Positions 17,345-27,326 of a stretch of 64,000 bases of DNA are shown in pieces. The position numbers were made by a program, and so were the translations under genes. Where the stretch lies: assembly GCF_007833165.1 (NCBI RefSeq), contig NZ_VOBQ01000025.1, positions 1-64,000 on the forward strand, in the 5' to 3' direction. The number at the start of each line of letters is the position of its first letter. The first letter of the stretch is position 1. The stretch is from Caenimonas sedimenti (GTDB lineage Bacteria; Pseudomonadota; Gammaproteobacteria; Burkholderiales; Burkholderiaceae_C). The notes under the pieces are model-generated. The model was given only the letters and a program-made list of their open reading frames with translations. It searched no databases and was not told the DNA's origin.

Positions 17345-17784
17345 ACCGCGACGAAACCGCAGCCGCGGTGGAACGCGTCGTGGCGCTGTTCGAGGCACTG
17401 CAGCCGGCCGACGTCCTGCGCCTCGGGGATTTCTACATGGACGACGCGCGGTTCAAGGACCCGTTCAATGACGTGGCCGGCCTGCCCGCCGTCCAGCGCG
17501 TGTTCGCGCACATGTTCGAGACCCTGCATGCGCCCCGTTTCGATGTGACGGAGTGCATCCTCGATGCCGGCCAATGCTTCCTGGTGTGGGACTTCAGCTT
17601 CCGCTTCCGCTCGTTTCGCCCCCGGCAGACGTTCGTGGTGCGCGGCGGCTCGCAACTGCGTTTCGCCGCCGATGGGCGCATCACGCTGCACCGCGACTGG
17701 TGGGATGCAGCGGAAGAGGTGTACGAGAAGCTGCCCGTGCTCGGGGCGCTGATGCGCCTGCTGAAGCGCCGCGCGGCGAGCTGA
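17341..17784 (+). CDS. SnoaL-like / NTF2-fold protein
   Basis: 147 aa, starting at GTG 17341 over the upstream stop. The small alpha+beta-barrel pattern (FYMDDARFKDPFNDVAGLP, then DFSFRFR and ITLHRDWWDAAEEVYEKLP) is typical of SnoaL-like or nuclear-transport-factor-2-fold proteins that close these flavin/DUF1365/CFA operons. A ligand-binding or isomerase activity is possible. Last gene of the lipid operon. Confidence 0.8.
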   Translation: MNRDETAAAVERVVALFEALQPADVLRLGDFYMDDARFKDPFNDVAGLPAVQRVFAHMFETLHAPRFDVTECILDAGQCFLVWDFSFRFRSFRPRQTFVVRGGSQLRFAADGRITLHRDWWDAAEEVYEKLPVLGALMRLLKRRAAS

Positions 17785-18480
17785 AGCGTCGGAGGGCGGC
17801 CCACGGCCGCTGAGCCAACCGCTGACGCTCACTGTCCAGCCATCCCGACGCGGCCGCGACCCCATCCGCGCGAAGGTGCAGCATGGGCTACTTCCTCGCG
17901 TTCCTGCTCGCGGTGATGGCGTTCTCGCATTCGTCGATGGACGGGCTGCGGGCGCCGGCGGTGACCGTGGTCCAGGCGCCGGCAGCGGCCCCGCCGCCCG
18001 CGACCAAGGCACCCGCGCCCGCTCCTGCCGTCGCGAAGCAGACGCCTTCGGCCGAAGAAATCCTGGCCGCGCGGCAACTGGTCGTGCCAGTCCAGGGCAT
18101 TCCCCGTTCGCGCCTGAAGGACACGTTCGACGAAGGACGCGGCAAGGGTCGGGCGCACCGGGCCATCGACATCATGGCGCCGTGGGGGACGCCCGTGCTT
18201 GCCGCCGACGATGGCCAGGTCACCAAGATCTCGAGCAACCGCGGCGGGGGGCTTTCCGTCTACCAGACGGATGCCAGCGGGCGCTTTCTCTACTACTACG
18301 CGCACCTCGCGGGCTACGCCGAGGGCCTGCATGACGGGCAACTGGTCCGCCGCGGCGAGGTCATCGGCTACGTGGGCGCCACCGGCAACGCACCGGACCA
18401 CGCGCCCCACCTGCACTTCGCGGTCCAGTACGTGGAGAGCGGAAGCCGTTGGGCGAAACTCTGGGGCCGTGGCGAAGCGG

Positions 18481-21872
<3,392 letters not shown>

Positions 21873-21883
21873 GTCAGAAGCTC

Positions 21884-22444
21884 TTGGCCCTCAAGTCCAC
21901 CATCTTCAAGGCGCAGCTCGCGGTCGCCGACATCGACCACGCCTACTACGCCGACCACGCGCTCACGCTCGCGCGCCATCCCAGCGAAACCGACGAACGC
22001 ATGATGGTGCGGCTGGCGGCGTTGGCGCTGCATGCGCATGAACTCGACACGGTGTGCAATGGGGATGGCACGCTGGCCTTTGGCGCCGGCTTGTCCGACC
22101 CGGAGGATCCCGATGTGTCGTTGCGCGACTTCACGGGGCAGACGCGGCGCTGGATCGAAGTGGGGCAGCCGGATGACAGCGCGATCAGCAAGGCGTGCCG
22201 CAAGGCGGACCAGGTGGCGGTGTATTGCTTCCACCATGCGGCCGAGGTGTGGTGGCGCGGGATCGAGAACAAGCTGACGCGCCTGCACAACCTGCAGGTG
22301 TGGCGCATTCCGACCATTCCTTCGCAGGAGATTGCGCTGCTGGCGCAACGCAGCATGCAGTTGCAGGCGACGGTGCAGGAGGGGCAGTTGATGCTGGCGG
22401 ATGCGACGCGGCATATCAATCTGGAGCCGGTGCGGTGGAAGTGA
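21884..22444 (+). CDS. yaeQ: YaeQ family protein
   Basis: 186 aa. The sequence begins MALKSTIFKAQLAVADIDHAY from a TTG start at 21884 and follows the YaeQ pattern through VRLAALALHA, LSDPEDPDV and DQVAVYCF. The fold is PD-(D/E)xK nuclease-like; E. coli YaeQ was once proposed to compensate for RfaH loss, but the function remains unclear. It lies 11 bp after purB and is probably co-transcribed with it. It is the last conserved gene before the accessory island. Confidence 0.88.
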   Translation: MALKSTIFKAQLAVADIDHAYYADHALTLARHPSETDERMMVRLAALALHAHELDTVCNGDGTLAFGAGLSDPEDPDVSLRDFTGQTRRWIEVGQPDDSAISKACRKADQVAVYCFHHAAEVWWRGIENKLTRLHNLQVWRIPTIPSQEIALLAQRSMQLQATVQEGQLMLADATRHINLEPVRWK

Positions 22445-22448
22445 TTTT

Positions 22449-22495
22449 GGCTGTCATCCCAGCGAAGGCTGGGATCCAGGGGGTAGAGGCCGTCA
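22449..22495 (+). repeat. Outer inverted repeat, left
   Basis: A ~45-base segment whose core is the hairpin ATCCCAGC-GAAG-GCTGGGAT. Its reverse complement recurs at 24684-24731 with only a few mismatches, including the non-palindromic tail (GGGGTAGAGGCCGTCA against the complement of TGACAGCCCTCTATCCCC). It therefore forms the outer inverted repeat of the island between yaeQ and the DUF2007 gene. Confidence 0.7.
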
Positions 22496-22508
22496 CCCCC
22501 CACATCCA

Positions 22509-22696
22509 GTCATCCCGGGCTTGACCCGGGATCCATCCCCGCGTGGCACCTCGCGACCTTTCCCGCTCTACCGCGCGTAGCCTCCTTCGCCCCCTCCCCC
22601 ACCCACCCCCGGCTCATACTGTGGCGGCTTGCGCTACGCCTCCGGCTCGCTCCAGCTTCGCTGCGATGTTCGGCCTGGGACCGGTCCGACAGAACT
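22509..22696 (-). repeat. Dispersed ~190-bp repeat, copy B (inverted relative to copy A)
   Basis: The reverse complement of this segment aligns with 124-312 end to end, starting AGTTCTGTCGGACCGG, running through the GGGGGTGGGTGGGGGAGGG core and finishing with GGATCCCGGGTCAAGCCCGG. Substitutions are scattered and no reading frame is conserved, which argues for a non-coding element. Confidence 0.75.
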
Positions 22697-22840
22697 CACT
22701 GCGCGATCTGCTGATCGCTCCGTTCAGACAACTGCCGGAAGCATGATGACGATGCGCGCTACGCGCGCTCCGGCCCCAGACCGAACATCGCAGCCGCCCA
22801 GAAATCGCCGGGGGCGAGTGGAAGATGGGCCAAGGAGGGT
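22668..22840 (+). repeat. Inner inverted repeat, left (partner of 24428-24603)
   Basis: From GATGTTCGGCCTGGG through ACTGCCGGAAGCATGATGACG to CGCCGGGGGCGAGTGG, this ~173-bp segment is nearly identical to the reverse complement of 24428-24603. The first ~30 bases are shared with copy B, so two element types abut here. The two arms bracket the cassette genes in inverted orientation. Confidence 0.75.
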
Positions 22841-22861
22841 CCAAGCGCGTGGGCTTGCCGG

Positions 22862-22881
22862 CCTCAACTCCTCTGTTAGGT
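22862..22881. other. attC half-site at the downstream end of the HEPN cassette
   Basis: GCCTCAACTCCTCTGTTAGG matches an attC end: core GTTAGGT (22875-22881) four bases after TCAACTC, the spacing of the L'-R' boxes in integron recombination sites. The other half is not visible because repeat DNA begins within ~20 bp. It is probably an attC truncated by the repeat; polarity is ambiguous because attC ends are imperfectly palindromic. Confidence 0.5.
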
Positions 22882-22939
22882 CAAGGTGTCCATCAAAGTG
22901 AGGCAAGCTCCGCGTCCGTGTCCACTCGCTTGTGACAGC

Positions 22940-23476
22940 TCACGGCTCCGCCAACACCTTGTCCGTTGCGACCACCAAGGCCTTGAGGAATCGTATCGCC
23001 TTGTCTAGGTCTTCACGCTTTACCAAGTGGGGCGCAGGTGAACCTCCATTCATTGCCTTCGCTCGATGCACGGCGTCCCCGCGCTTGGAGATGAAGTCAT
23101 CCAGCGTTTTCCGAGCGCTCGCGGGTTCGTAGTTCAGCCACTTCCATCCAGCGGTGACATCGACTTCCAAGTAGTCGGTGAAGAGTCGCTTGGTCTTTTC
23201 CGCTGTCGGATTGTGAAACCGCTTGAGTTCCTCCTCAAGCTTGCCAGATACGAACTTTCCAACAGGACTCCCCTCTAGGACCCGCAGACGCGCCTGAACG
23301 GCCTCCAGTACCCGGTCTTCGACATAGGTCTCCCAAGCGGTGAGGGCCATGACCAGGCCTGCGCGCTTCAAGACTTCCGCGTTCTCTGGCGAGCACTTGT
23401 GCACACTGTCAAAGTGAGCCAGGAGCGTTGAGGCGTCCTCAATGGACTTTTCGAAGGCGGCTGAGGCGCGTGACAT
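22940..23476 (-). CDS. HEPN-domain protein (integron cassette 1)
   Basis: 178 aa. It resembles RiboL-PSP/MAE-type HEPN proteins: an N-terminal helical segment with LVMALTAWETYVEDR (a conserved Trp-Glu helix), a variable middle, and KRGDAVHRA near residues 131-139 carrying the HEPN RNase signature R132-x4-H137. Such domains are metal-independent RNases in toxin-antitoxin, abortive-infection and RNA-processing systems. It starts 19 bases after the cassette core (CTTTAAT at 23490-23496) with CAGGAA as ribosome binding site. Base composition is visibly less GC-rich than flanking genes. No obvious antitoxin of MNT type accompanies it. Confidence 0.7.
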   Translation of the reverse strand: MSRASAAFEKSIEDASTLLAHFDSVHKCSPENAEVLKRAGLVMALTAWETYVEDRVLEAVQARLRVLEGSPVGKFVSGKLEEELKRFHNPTAEKTKRLFTDYLEVDVTAGWKWLNYEPASARKTLDDFISKRGDAVHRAKAMNGGSPAPHLVKREDLDKAIRFLKALVVATDKVLAEP

Positions 23477-23489
23477 AGGTTCCTGTGAG

Positions 23490-23603
23490 CTTTAATGCTG
23501 GAGTTGACCGGCGCGAAGTGGCATTGCGCCGCGAGACGTATGCTCCCGCGCACGGCTCGCGGCGCAATGCCGTTTCGTGTCCGCGTCGAACGACCTGTTA
23601 GAG
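23490..23603 (-). other. attC recombination site between the two cassettes
   Basis: On the minus strand this 114-bp site has all the parts of an integron attC: R'' CTCTAAC, L''-like GTTCGACGC, a long imperfect hairpin with perfect 16-bp arms (GGCATTGCGCCGCGAG at 23520-23535 and its complement at 23556-23571), L' GGTCAACTC and R' ATTAAAG. The R' has A where the consensus GTTRRRY has G. The stop codon TAA of the upstream cassette gene lies inside R'', a common cassette arrangement. Confidence 0.82.
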
Positions 23604-24245
23604 GGCATAGCTCTCCTGATACACCGACTGAAAGGCGCGCCAGAACTGCAACATCTCTGGAAAGTACACATCGAGGTTCAACGTGGACATATATCGGCGG
23701 TTGCGAAGAGCCTCGTCCAAATTGGCGATCTCCAGATGCGGCAGGATAGCTTCGTCTTCTGCCTTCACCGGAAGCGACATCCGCATTTCAAAATGGTCTG
23801 TGTTGAAATTGAATTCTGCACTTGAAGGATCAGTTTTGATCTGATTCCTAAACTTCCTGATATGAAACACGTAGGAGGCGTTCATCTTGAGAAAGTCAAA
23901 GATCGGCTGCTTCATCTTGTCGTAGTCTCCGGCGAGAAGTCGCTTCAAGAACGGCACGAGATCACGAGCGGTTTGCGTCCCGCTCGAGGCGGTAGACGCG
24001 GCGATCCGCCCGAGATACGCGTCGAGCAACTCACGGCTCGGAAAGAGCAGTTCACGAATTGCGGCAAGCAGATTCACGTCGTTTCCAAAGCCTTTGAGGA
24101 GGAGCGCCGTGTGCTCATCAAGCGTCGATTCAAACGGCTTGCGTAGCGCGGCTGCCGAGAACTGGTACTGCGCAATTGAGCGTTCGATGCTGCGCATGCG
24201 GAGCGCAAACTTGTCGTGAAACTGCTCCGGACGCCCCAACTTCAT
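23598..24245 (-). CDS. Hypothetical helical protein (integron cassette 2)
   Basis: 215 aa; I do not recognise the family with confidence. It is predicted mostly helical in the first 150 residues (SIERSIAQYQFSAAALRK, NVDLLAAIRELLFPSRELL-type pattern) and then has a short beta-rich part (EFNFNTDHFEMRMSLP). The segment HIRKFRNQIKTDPSS resembles a HEPN motif with the final His replaced, so a degenerate HEPN-like fold is possible. The start ATG follows the cassette core GTTAGAGGGC by a few bases, GAGGG serving as ribosome binding site. Lower GC than its surroundings. Its stop overlaps the attC. Confidence 0.6.
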   Translation of the reverse strand: MKLGRPEQFHDKFALRMRSIERSIAQYQFSAAALRKPFESTLDEHTALLLKGFGNDVNLLAAIRELLFPSRELLDAYLGRIAASTASSGTQTARDLVPFLKRLLAGDYDKMKQPIFDFLKMNASYVFHIRKFRNQIKTDPSSAEFNFNTDHFEMRMSLPVKAEDEAILPHLEIANLDEALRNRRYMSTLNLDVYFPEMLQFWRAFQSVYQESYAL

Positions 24246-24427
24246 GACTGCCCTCTAACGTAATGCAGACGGCGAGAAAAATGGCCATCCATGGACACAA
24301 CCAGCCATTCATGGACTTTGTGACTAGATATGGCGTCCACATCTAGCCATTTCTCAAGTGTCTGCATCTGGCCATTTTGCAGCGGCCCGTCGCTCGTCGC
24401 GACAACTTTTCGAATGACGCAACCTCA
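24246..24427. other. Leader side of cassette array with core site and inverted repeats
   Basis: No gene seen. CTCTAAC at 24253-24259 is the complement of a GTTAGAG core site and marks the upstream boundary of cassette 2. The following ~110 bp are AT-richer and contain paired inverted words (GTCTGCAT with ATGCAGAC; TGGCCATTTT with AAAATGGCCA), so a stem about 100 bp across is possible. It does not match the usual L' box, so it may be a diverged attC or an attI-like site. No integrase gene or Pc promoter was recognised. Confidence 0.45.
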
Positions 24428-24603
24428 CCTCCTTCGCCCCCTCCCCCACCCGCCCCCGGCGATTTCTCGGGCGGCTGCGATGTTCGGTCTGGGGCCGGAG
24501 CGCGCGTAGCGCGCATCGTCATCATGCTTCCGGCAGTTGTCTGAACGGAGCGATCAGCAGATCGCGCGTGAGTTCTGCCGGACCGGCCCAGGCCGAACAT
24601 CGG
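24428..24603 (-). repeat. Inner inverted repeat, right (partner of 22668-22840)
   Basis: A ~176-bp segment nearly identical, in reverse complement, to 22668-22840 and sharing its AGTTCTGCCGGACCGGCC end with copies A and B. It contains the internal palindrome GCGCGTAGCGCGC. Together with its partner it encloses the two cassette genes. Confidence 0.75.
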
Positions 24604-24622
24604 GGAAAGGAAGTCCGGGAGC

Positions 24623-24731
24623 TCTGGATCCCCGCCTTCGCGGGGATGACGGCCTTTGACCCCACGGCCTTGCCCTCAGCAGGAATGACAGCCCTCTATC
24701 CCCTGGATCCCAGCCTTCGCTGGGATGACAG
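24623..24731 (+). repeat. Short GGATCC-palindrome repeats and right outer inverted repeat
   Basis: Two hairpins, CTGGATCCCCGCCTTCGCGG (24623-24650) and CTGGATCCCAGCCTTCGCTG (24702-24731), flank a degenerate third copy. This short palindrome family is widespread in proteobacterial intergenic DNA. The segment 24684-24731 is the inverted partner of 22449-22495. No gene is present between 24604 and 24737. Confidence 0.7.
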
Positions 24732-24737
24732 ACGGAG

Positions 24738-25037
24738 TCAAGGCATCGGCAACCCACACTTCCAGCACGACTCAAACCCACCCTCCACCAACTCTCCACA
24801 CGCACACTGCCAGCGCCGCTGCGGCACATTCTTCAAATCATCCAGCAACGCCCGGGCCCGCGCCTCCTGCTCGTCATGCCGCAGCCAGATCTCCGGCAGG
24901 CACTGGTCGGGCGGTAACTCCCCCGCCGCACCCGACAGAAACTGCCGCTGCACCGACGCATCGATGCCGGCCTCCTGCAAGGTGTCGACCCAGAGCGCCG
25001 CGATCGCGAGATTGGGCGCCTGGGTCAGGCGGCGCAT
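24738..25037 (-). CDS. DUF2007 protein with C-terminal zinc ribbon
   Basis: 99 aa. The N-terminal ~65 residues follow the DUF2007 pattern (APNLAIAALWVDTLQEAGIDASVQ, EIWLRHDEQEARARALL), a small ferredoxin-like signal-transduction-related fold. The C-terminus carries a probable zinc ribbon: CACGELVEGGFESCWKCGLP with a Cys-x-Cys and a Cys-x-x-Cys pair. Function unknown. The start ATG overlaps the stop of the DUF3717/DUF1289 gene, so the two are translationally coupled. Confidence 0.8.
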   Translation of the reverse strand: MRRLTQAPNLAIAALWVDTLQEAGIDASVQRQFLSGAAGELPPDQCLPEIWLRHDEQEARARALLDDLKNVPQRRWQCACGELVEGGFESCWKCGLPMP

Positions 25038-25498
25038 CAGGTCGACCCCTCGCTGGTGCCGCCGTTGCCGTCCCCGCCCGCCCGCTCCGCGTAGCGGTTG
25101 AACCGCCAGGCGTCGCCTTCCAGCGTGATGCGACGCCAGACATGGCGCTTCTCGGCCGGACTCATCTCGGTCCAGTGCTGGACCTCTTCGAAGCTGCGGC
25201 CGCAGCCCTTGCACTCCGGGTCGCCCTGGCTGGTGGAGCAGATGGCGATGCACGGCGTGTCGGGCTGGGTGTCGTACCAGGCTTTCCACGCGGCGTAGGC
25301 AGCCGGCGGGAAGCCCTTCTCTTCCGCCTCGTCTTCGCGATAGAAGACCATCAGCGCATACACCTCGGCGAGCGCGCGCAGCTCCGGCGCCAGCGTCACG
25401 CCGTCGGGCGAGGGCTTGCGTTCCCGCCAGAAATTGATGGCGGCTTCGATGTCGGTGATGTGGATTCCGGCCACGGGGCGGGGGATGCTTTCAGCCAT
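25037..25498 (-). CDS. DUF3717-DUF1289 fusion protein
   Basis: 153 aa. The first 60 residues match DUF3717 (ITDIEAAINFWRERKPS, LRALAEVYALMVFYR). The second half is a DUF1289 domain with its cysteine cluster (CIAICSTSQGDPECKGCGRS) followed by EVQHWTEMSPAEKRHVWRRI. The cysteines could bind a metal. Function unknown; the family is common in Burkholderiales. Probably forms a two-gene operon with the DUF2007 gene. Confidence 0.83.
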   Translation of the reverse strand: MAESIPRPVAGIHITDIEAAINFWRERKPSPDGVTLAPELRALAEVYALMVFYREDEAEEKGFPPAAYAAWKAWYDTQPDTPCIAICSTSQGDPECKGCGRSFEEVQHWTEMSPAEKRHVWRRITLEGDAWRFNRYAERAGGDGNGGTSEGST

Positions 25499-25569
25499 GC
25501 GCTTGGCGGGGGGAGGGGCATGATATACGTGGTTTCCACTGGCAGGCTGGCGGCGGCTGTGGTCTAATC

Positions 25570-25730
25570 CACTCGCGAAGGGGAGTAGCTCCCTGATTGC
25601 GGCCTGCCGTCAATACGAAGCCTTTTGGCTTCCGGCTCGCCGGGCACCGGTCCATCAGCGGCCAGTGCCGAGCAAGACCTTCGAGACGGGCCCGGCGTGG
25701 GCTCGGATCGAAGCGCCGGCCTCCTCGCCA
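25570..25730 (+). ncRNA. yybP-ykoY manganese riboswitch
   Basis: The leader before the TerC gene has the hallmark AAGGGGAGTAGC followed by a GCCGTCAATAC-like junction, a strong hairpin (GAAGCCTTTTGGCTTC), a second stem with CCGGGCACCGG and the 3' GACCTTCGAGACGGGCCC segment. This order fits the Mn2+-sensing yybP-ykoY element, which often precedes TerC/Alx-type exporters. Boundaries are approximate; the ribosome binding site GGAG lies at about 25780, so control of translation is more likely than a visible terminator switch. Confidence 0.82.
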
Positions 25731-25789
25731 CCCCCGCTTTGTTCTGCCTGCGCCCGGGTCTTGCCACGACTTGAACCCGGAGCTTTCGC

Positions 25790-26497
25790 ATGGAATTCCT
25801 CTCTTCCGCCTGGTGGTCCGCCCTGCTGGCCATCATCCTCATCGACCTGGTGCTGGCCGGCGACAACGCCATCGTCATCGCGCTGGCCGCGCGCAACCTG
25901 CCGCCGCCGCTGCGCAAGAAGGCAGTGCTCTGGGGCACCGTGGGCGCCATCGCCGTGCGGTCCGTCATGACGCTGGGCGTGGTTTGGCTGCTGAAGATCC
26001 CCGGGCTGATGCTGGTCGGCGGCCTTGGCCTGCTGTGGGTCGCGTACAAGCTGCTGGCCGATGAAGGCGGCAACGACGACCATGGCCCGGCCGCCACGAC
26101 CTTCTGGGGCGCAATGAAGACCATCGTGGTCGCGGACGCGCTGATGGGCGTGGACAACGTCCTGGCCGTCGCGGGCGCCTCGCATGGCGCCATGGACCTG
26201 GTGATCCTCGGCCTGCTGATCAGCGTGCCCATCGTCGTGTTCGGCAGCAACGTCGTGCTGAAACTGGTGGACCGCTTCCCCCTCATCATCCAGGCCGGCG
26301 CGGCCGTGCTCGCTTTCACTGCAGCCAAAATGATCATCGGAGAACCCCTGCTGGACGCGGTGTTCGATCCGCCCCAGACTGTGCACACGCTGGCGCGCTG
26401 GGGCACTTACGCGGCTTGCGTGGCTGGCGTGCTGGCCGCGGGCTGGTGGGCCGGGCGGATGCGCGCCGCACGGCCGGCGCCCGAAGCCGCCCCCTGA
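25790..26497 (+). CDS. TerC-family membrane protein (YjbE/Alx type), probable Mn2+ exporter
   Basis: 235 aa, seven predicted helices. The two signature motifs with acidic residues that define the TerC family are present: LIDLVLAGDNAIVIALA in TM1 and VADALMGVDNVLAVAGAS in the middle. With a manganese riboswitch directly upstream, Mn2+ efflux is the best guess; members such as Alx and MeeF/MeeY are known Mn2+ exporters. A C-terminal cytoplasmic tail is Pro/Ala-rich. A paralog lies at 55150-55854. Confidence 0.9.
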   Translation: MEFLSSAWWSALLAIILIDLVLAGDNAIVIALAARNLPPPLRKKAVLWGTVGAIAVRSVMTLGVVWLLKIPGLMLVGGLGLLWVAYKLLADEGGNDDHGPAATTFWGAMKTIVVADALMGVDNVLAVAGASHGAMDLVILGLLISVPIVVFGSNVVLKLVDRFPLIIQAGAAVLAFTAAKMIIGEPLLDAVFDPPQTVHTLARWGTYAACVAGVLAAGWWAGRMRAARPAPEAAP

Positions 26498-26511
26498 GCG
26501 CAGGAGAACGC

Positions 26512-26916
26512 ATGCAGAAGGTCATCGTGTATCTGGACGATCCCGCCTACGCCCGGCAGCTGCTGCCGGCCGCCGACGGGGCCGGCACGCACTGGGTGCT
26601 GGTGGCCTGCGCGCCGCGCATGACCCATCGCATCAGCAAATGGGTCAGCCACTCGGCGCGCGAGAACTGGCGCTCCAGATGGGCCGACAAGCTGTTCGAC
26701 CAGATCGTGCCGGGCCTGCGGGCGCGCGGCGACGACGTCACGCCCGTGCTCGCGCGCGGGCCGCTGCCGGATCTCACGCGCGACCTGATGGCCGAGCACG
26801 GCACGTCGCGCGTGCTCGACGTGCGCCGGCCCAAGCAGGAAACGCCCCCCGGGCCCGGCCTGCTGCCCCCGGGCGCGTTCATGGGCCTCGCGGCCCTCGT
26901 CTTCGCGCTGGACTGA
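26512..26916 (+). CDS. Hypothetical protein with C-terminal hydrophobic segment
   Basis: 134 aa. Not assigned to a named family. The N-terminus (KVIVYLDDPAYARQLL) and a middle VTPVLARGPLPDLTRDLM suggest an alpha/beta fold reminiscent of universal-stress or nucleotide-binding proteins, but no ATP motif is seen. The C-terminal ~20 residues (GAFMGLAALVFALD) are hydrophobic. AGGAG lies 8 bp before the ATG. It follows the TerC gene by 14 bp and is probably in the same Mn-responsive transcript. Confidence 0.65.
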   Translation: MQKVIVYLDDPAYARQLLPAADGAGTHWVLVACAPRMTHRISKWVSHSARENWRSRWADKLFDQIVPGLRARGDDVTPVLARGPLPDLTRDLMAEHGTSRVLDVRRPKQETPPGPGLLPPGAFMGLAALVFALD

Positions 26917-26969
26917 TCCCCTCCGGCCGCGGCCGCCCCGGCGGCAGGCCGGTGCTATCCTTCCCGCCC

Positions 26970-27326
26970 ATGCTGAAGCTGCTTGCCAAATGGCTGCTCA
27001 GCGCCTCGGCGCTGCTGTTCGTTGCCTACCTGTACAGCGGGGTGCAGGTGCCCAACTTCACCTCGGCGTTGCTGGCAGCCTTTGTCATCGGCCTGCTCAA
27101 CATCGTGGTGCGGCCCATCCTGGTGGTGCTCACGCTGCCGGTGACGATGCTGACGCTCGGGCTCTTCCTGTTCGTCATCAACGCCCTGGTGTTCTGGCTG
27201 GCCTCTTGGCTGCTCGACGCCTTCCAGGTGCGCGGTTTCGTTGGCGCGCTCGTGGGCTCGCTGCTCTACACGCTGATCGGCATCGTCATCGAGTCAGCGC
27301 TCGACCGCCTGTTCGCGAAGAAGTAG
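26970..27326 (+). CDS. Phage holin family 4 / YvlD-type small membrane protein
   Basis: 118 aa with four hydrophobic helices. The sequence LLAAFVIGLLNIVVRPILVV followed by LPVTMLTLGLFLFVINALVFW is the family pattern (DUF360/YvlD). The exact role is unknown; Gram-positive YvlD confers envelope-stress phenotypes. A -10-like TGCTATCCT lies about 10 bp upstream of the ATG. Its last 33 bp overlap the convergent M48 protease gene. Confidence 0.85.
   Translation: MLKLLAKWLLSASALLFVAYLYSGVQVPNFTSALLAAFVIGLLNIVVRPILVVLTLPVTMLTLGLFLFVINALVFWLASWLLDAFQVRGFVGALVGSLLYTLIGIVIESALDRLFAKK

Larger units (their letters stand above)
22445..22861. other. Gene-free left flank of the cassette island, repeat-rich
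   Basis: I find no gene here. The stretch is made almost entirely of repeats: a short palindrome CTGTCATCCCAGCGAAGG (22449-22495 with its tail), an inverted copy of the 190-bp element (22509-22696) and a second overlapping element (22668-22840). Each has a partner elsewhere in the window, in inverted orientation. Confidence 0.75.

Noticed and set aside
22449-24731. CRISPR array or insertion sequence in the repeat-rich island
   Set aside because: Repeats are few, inverted, of different lengths and without regular spacers; there is no transposase reading frame.
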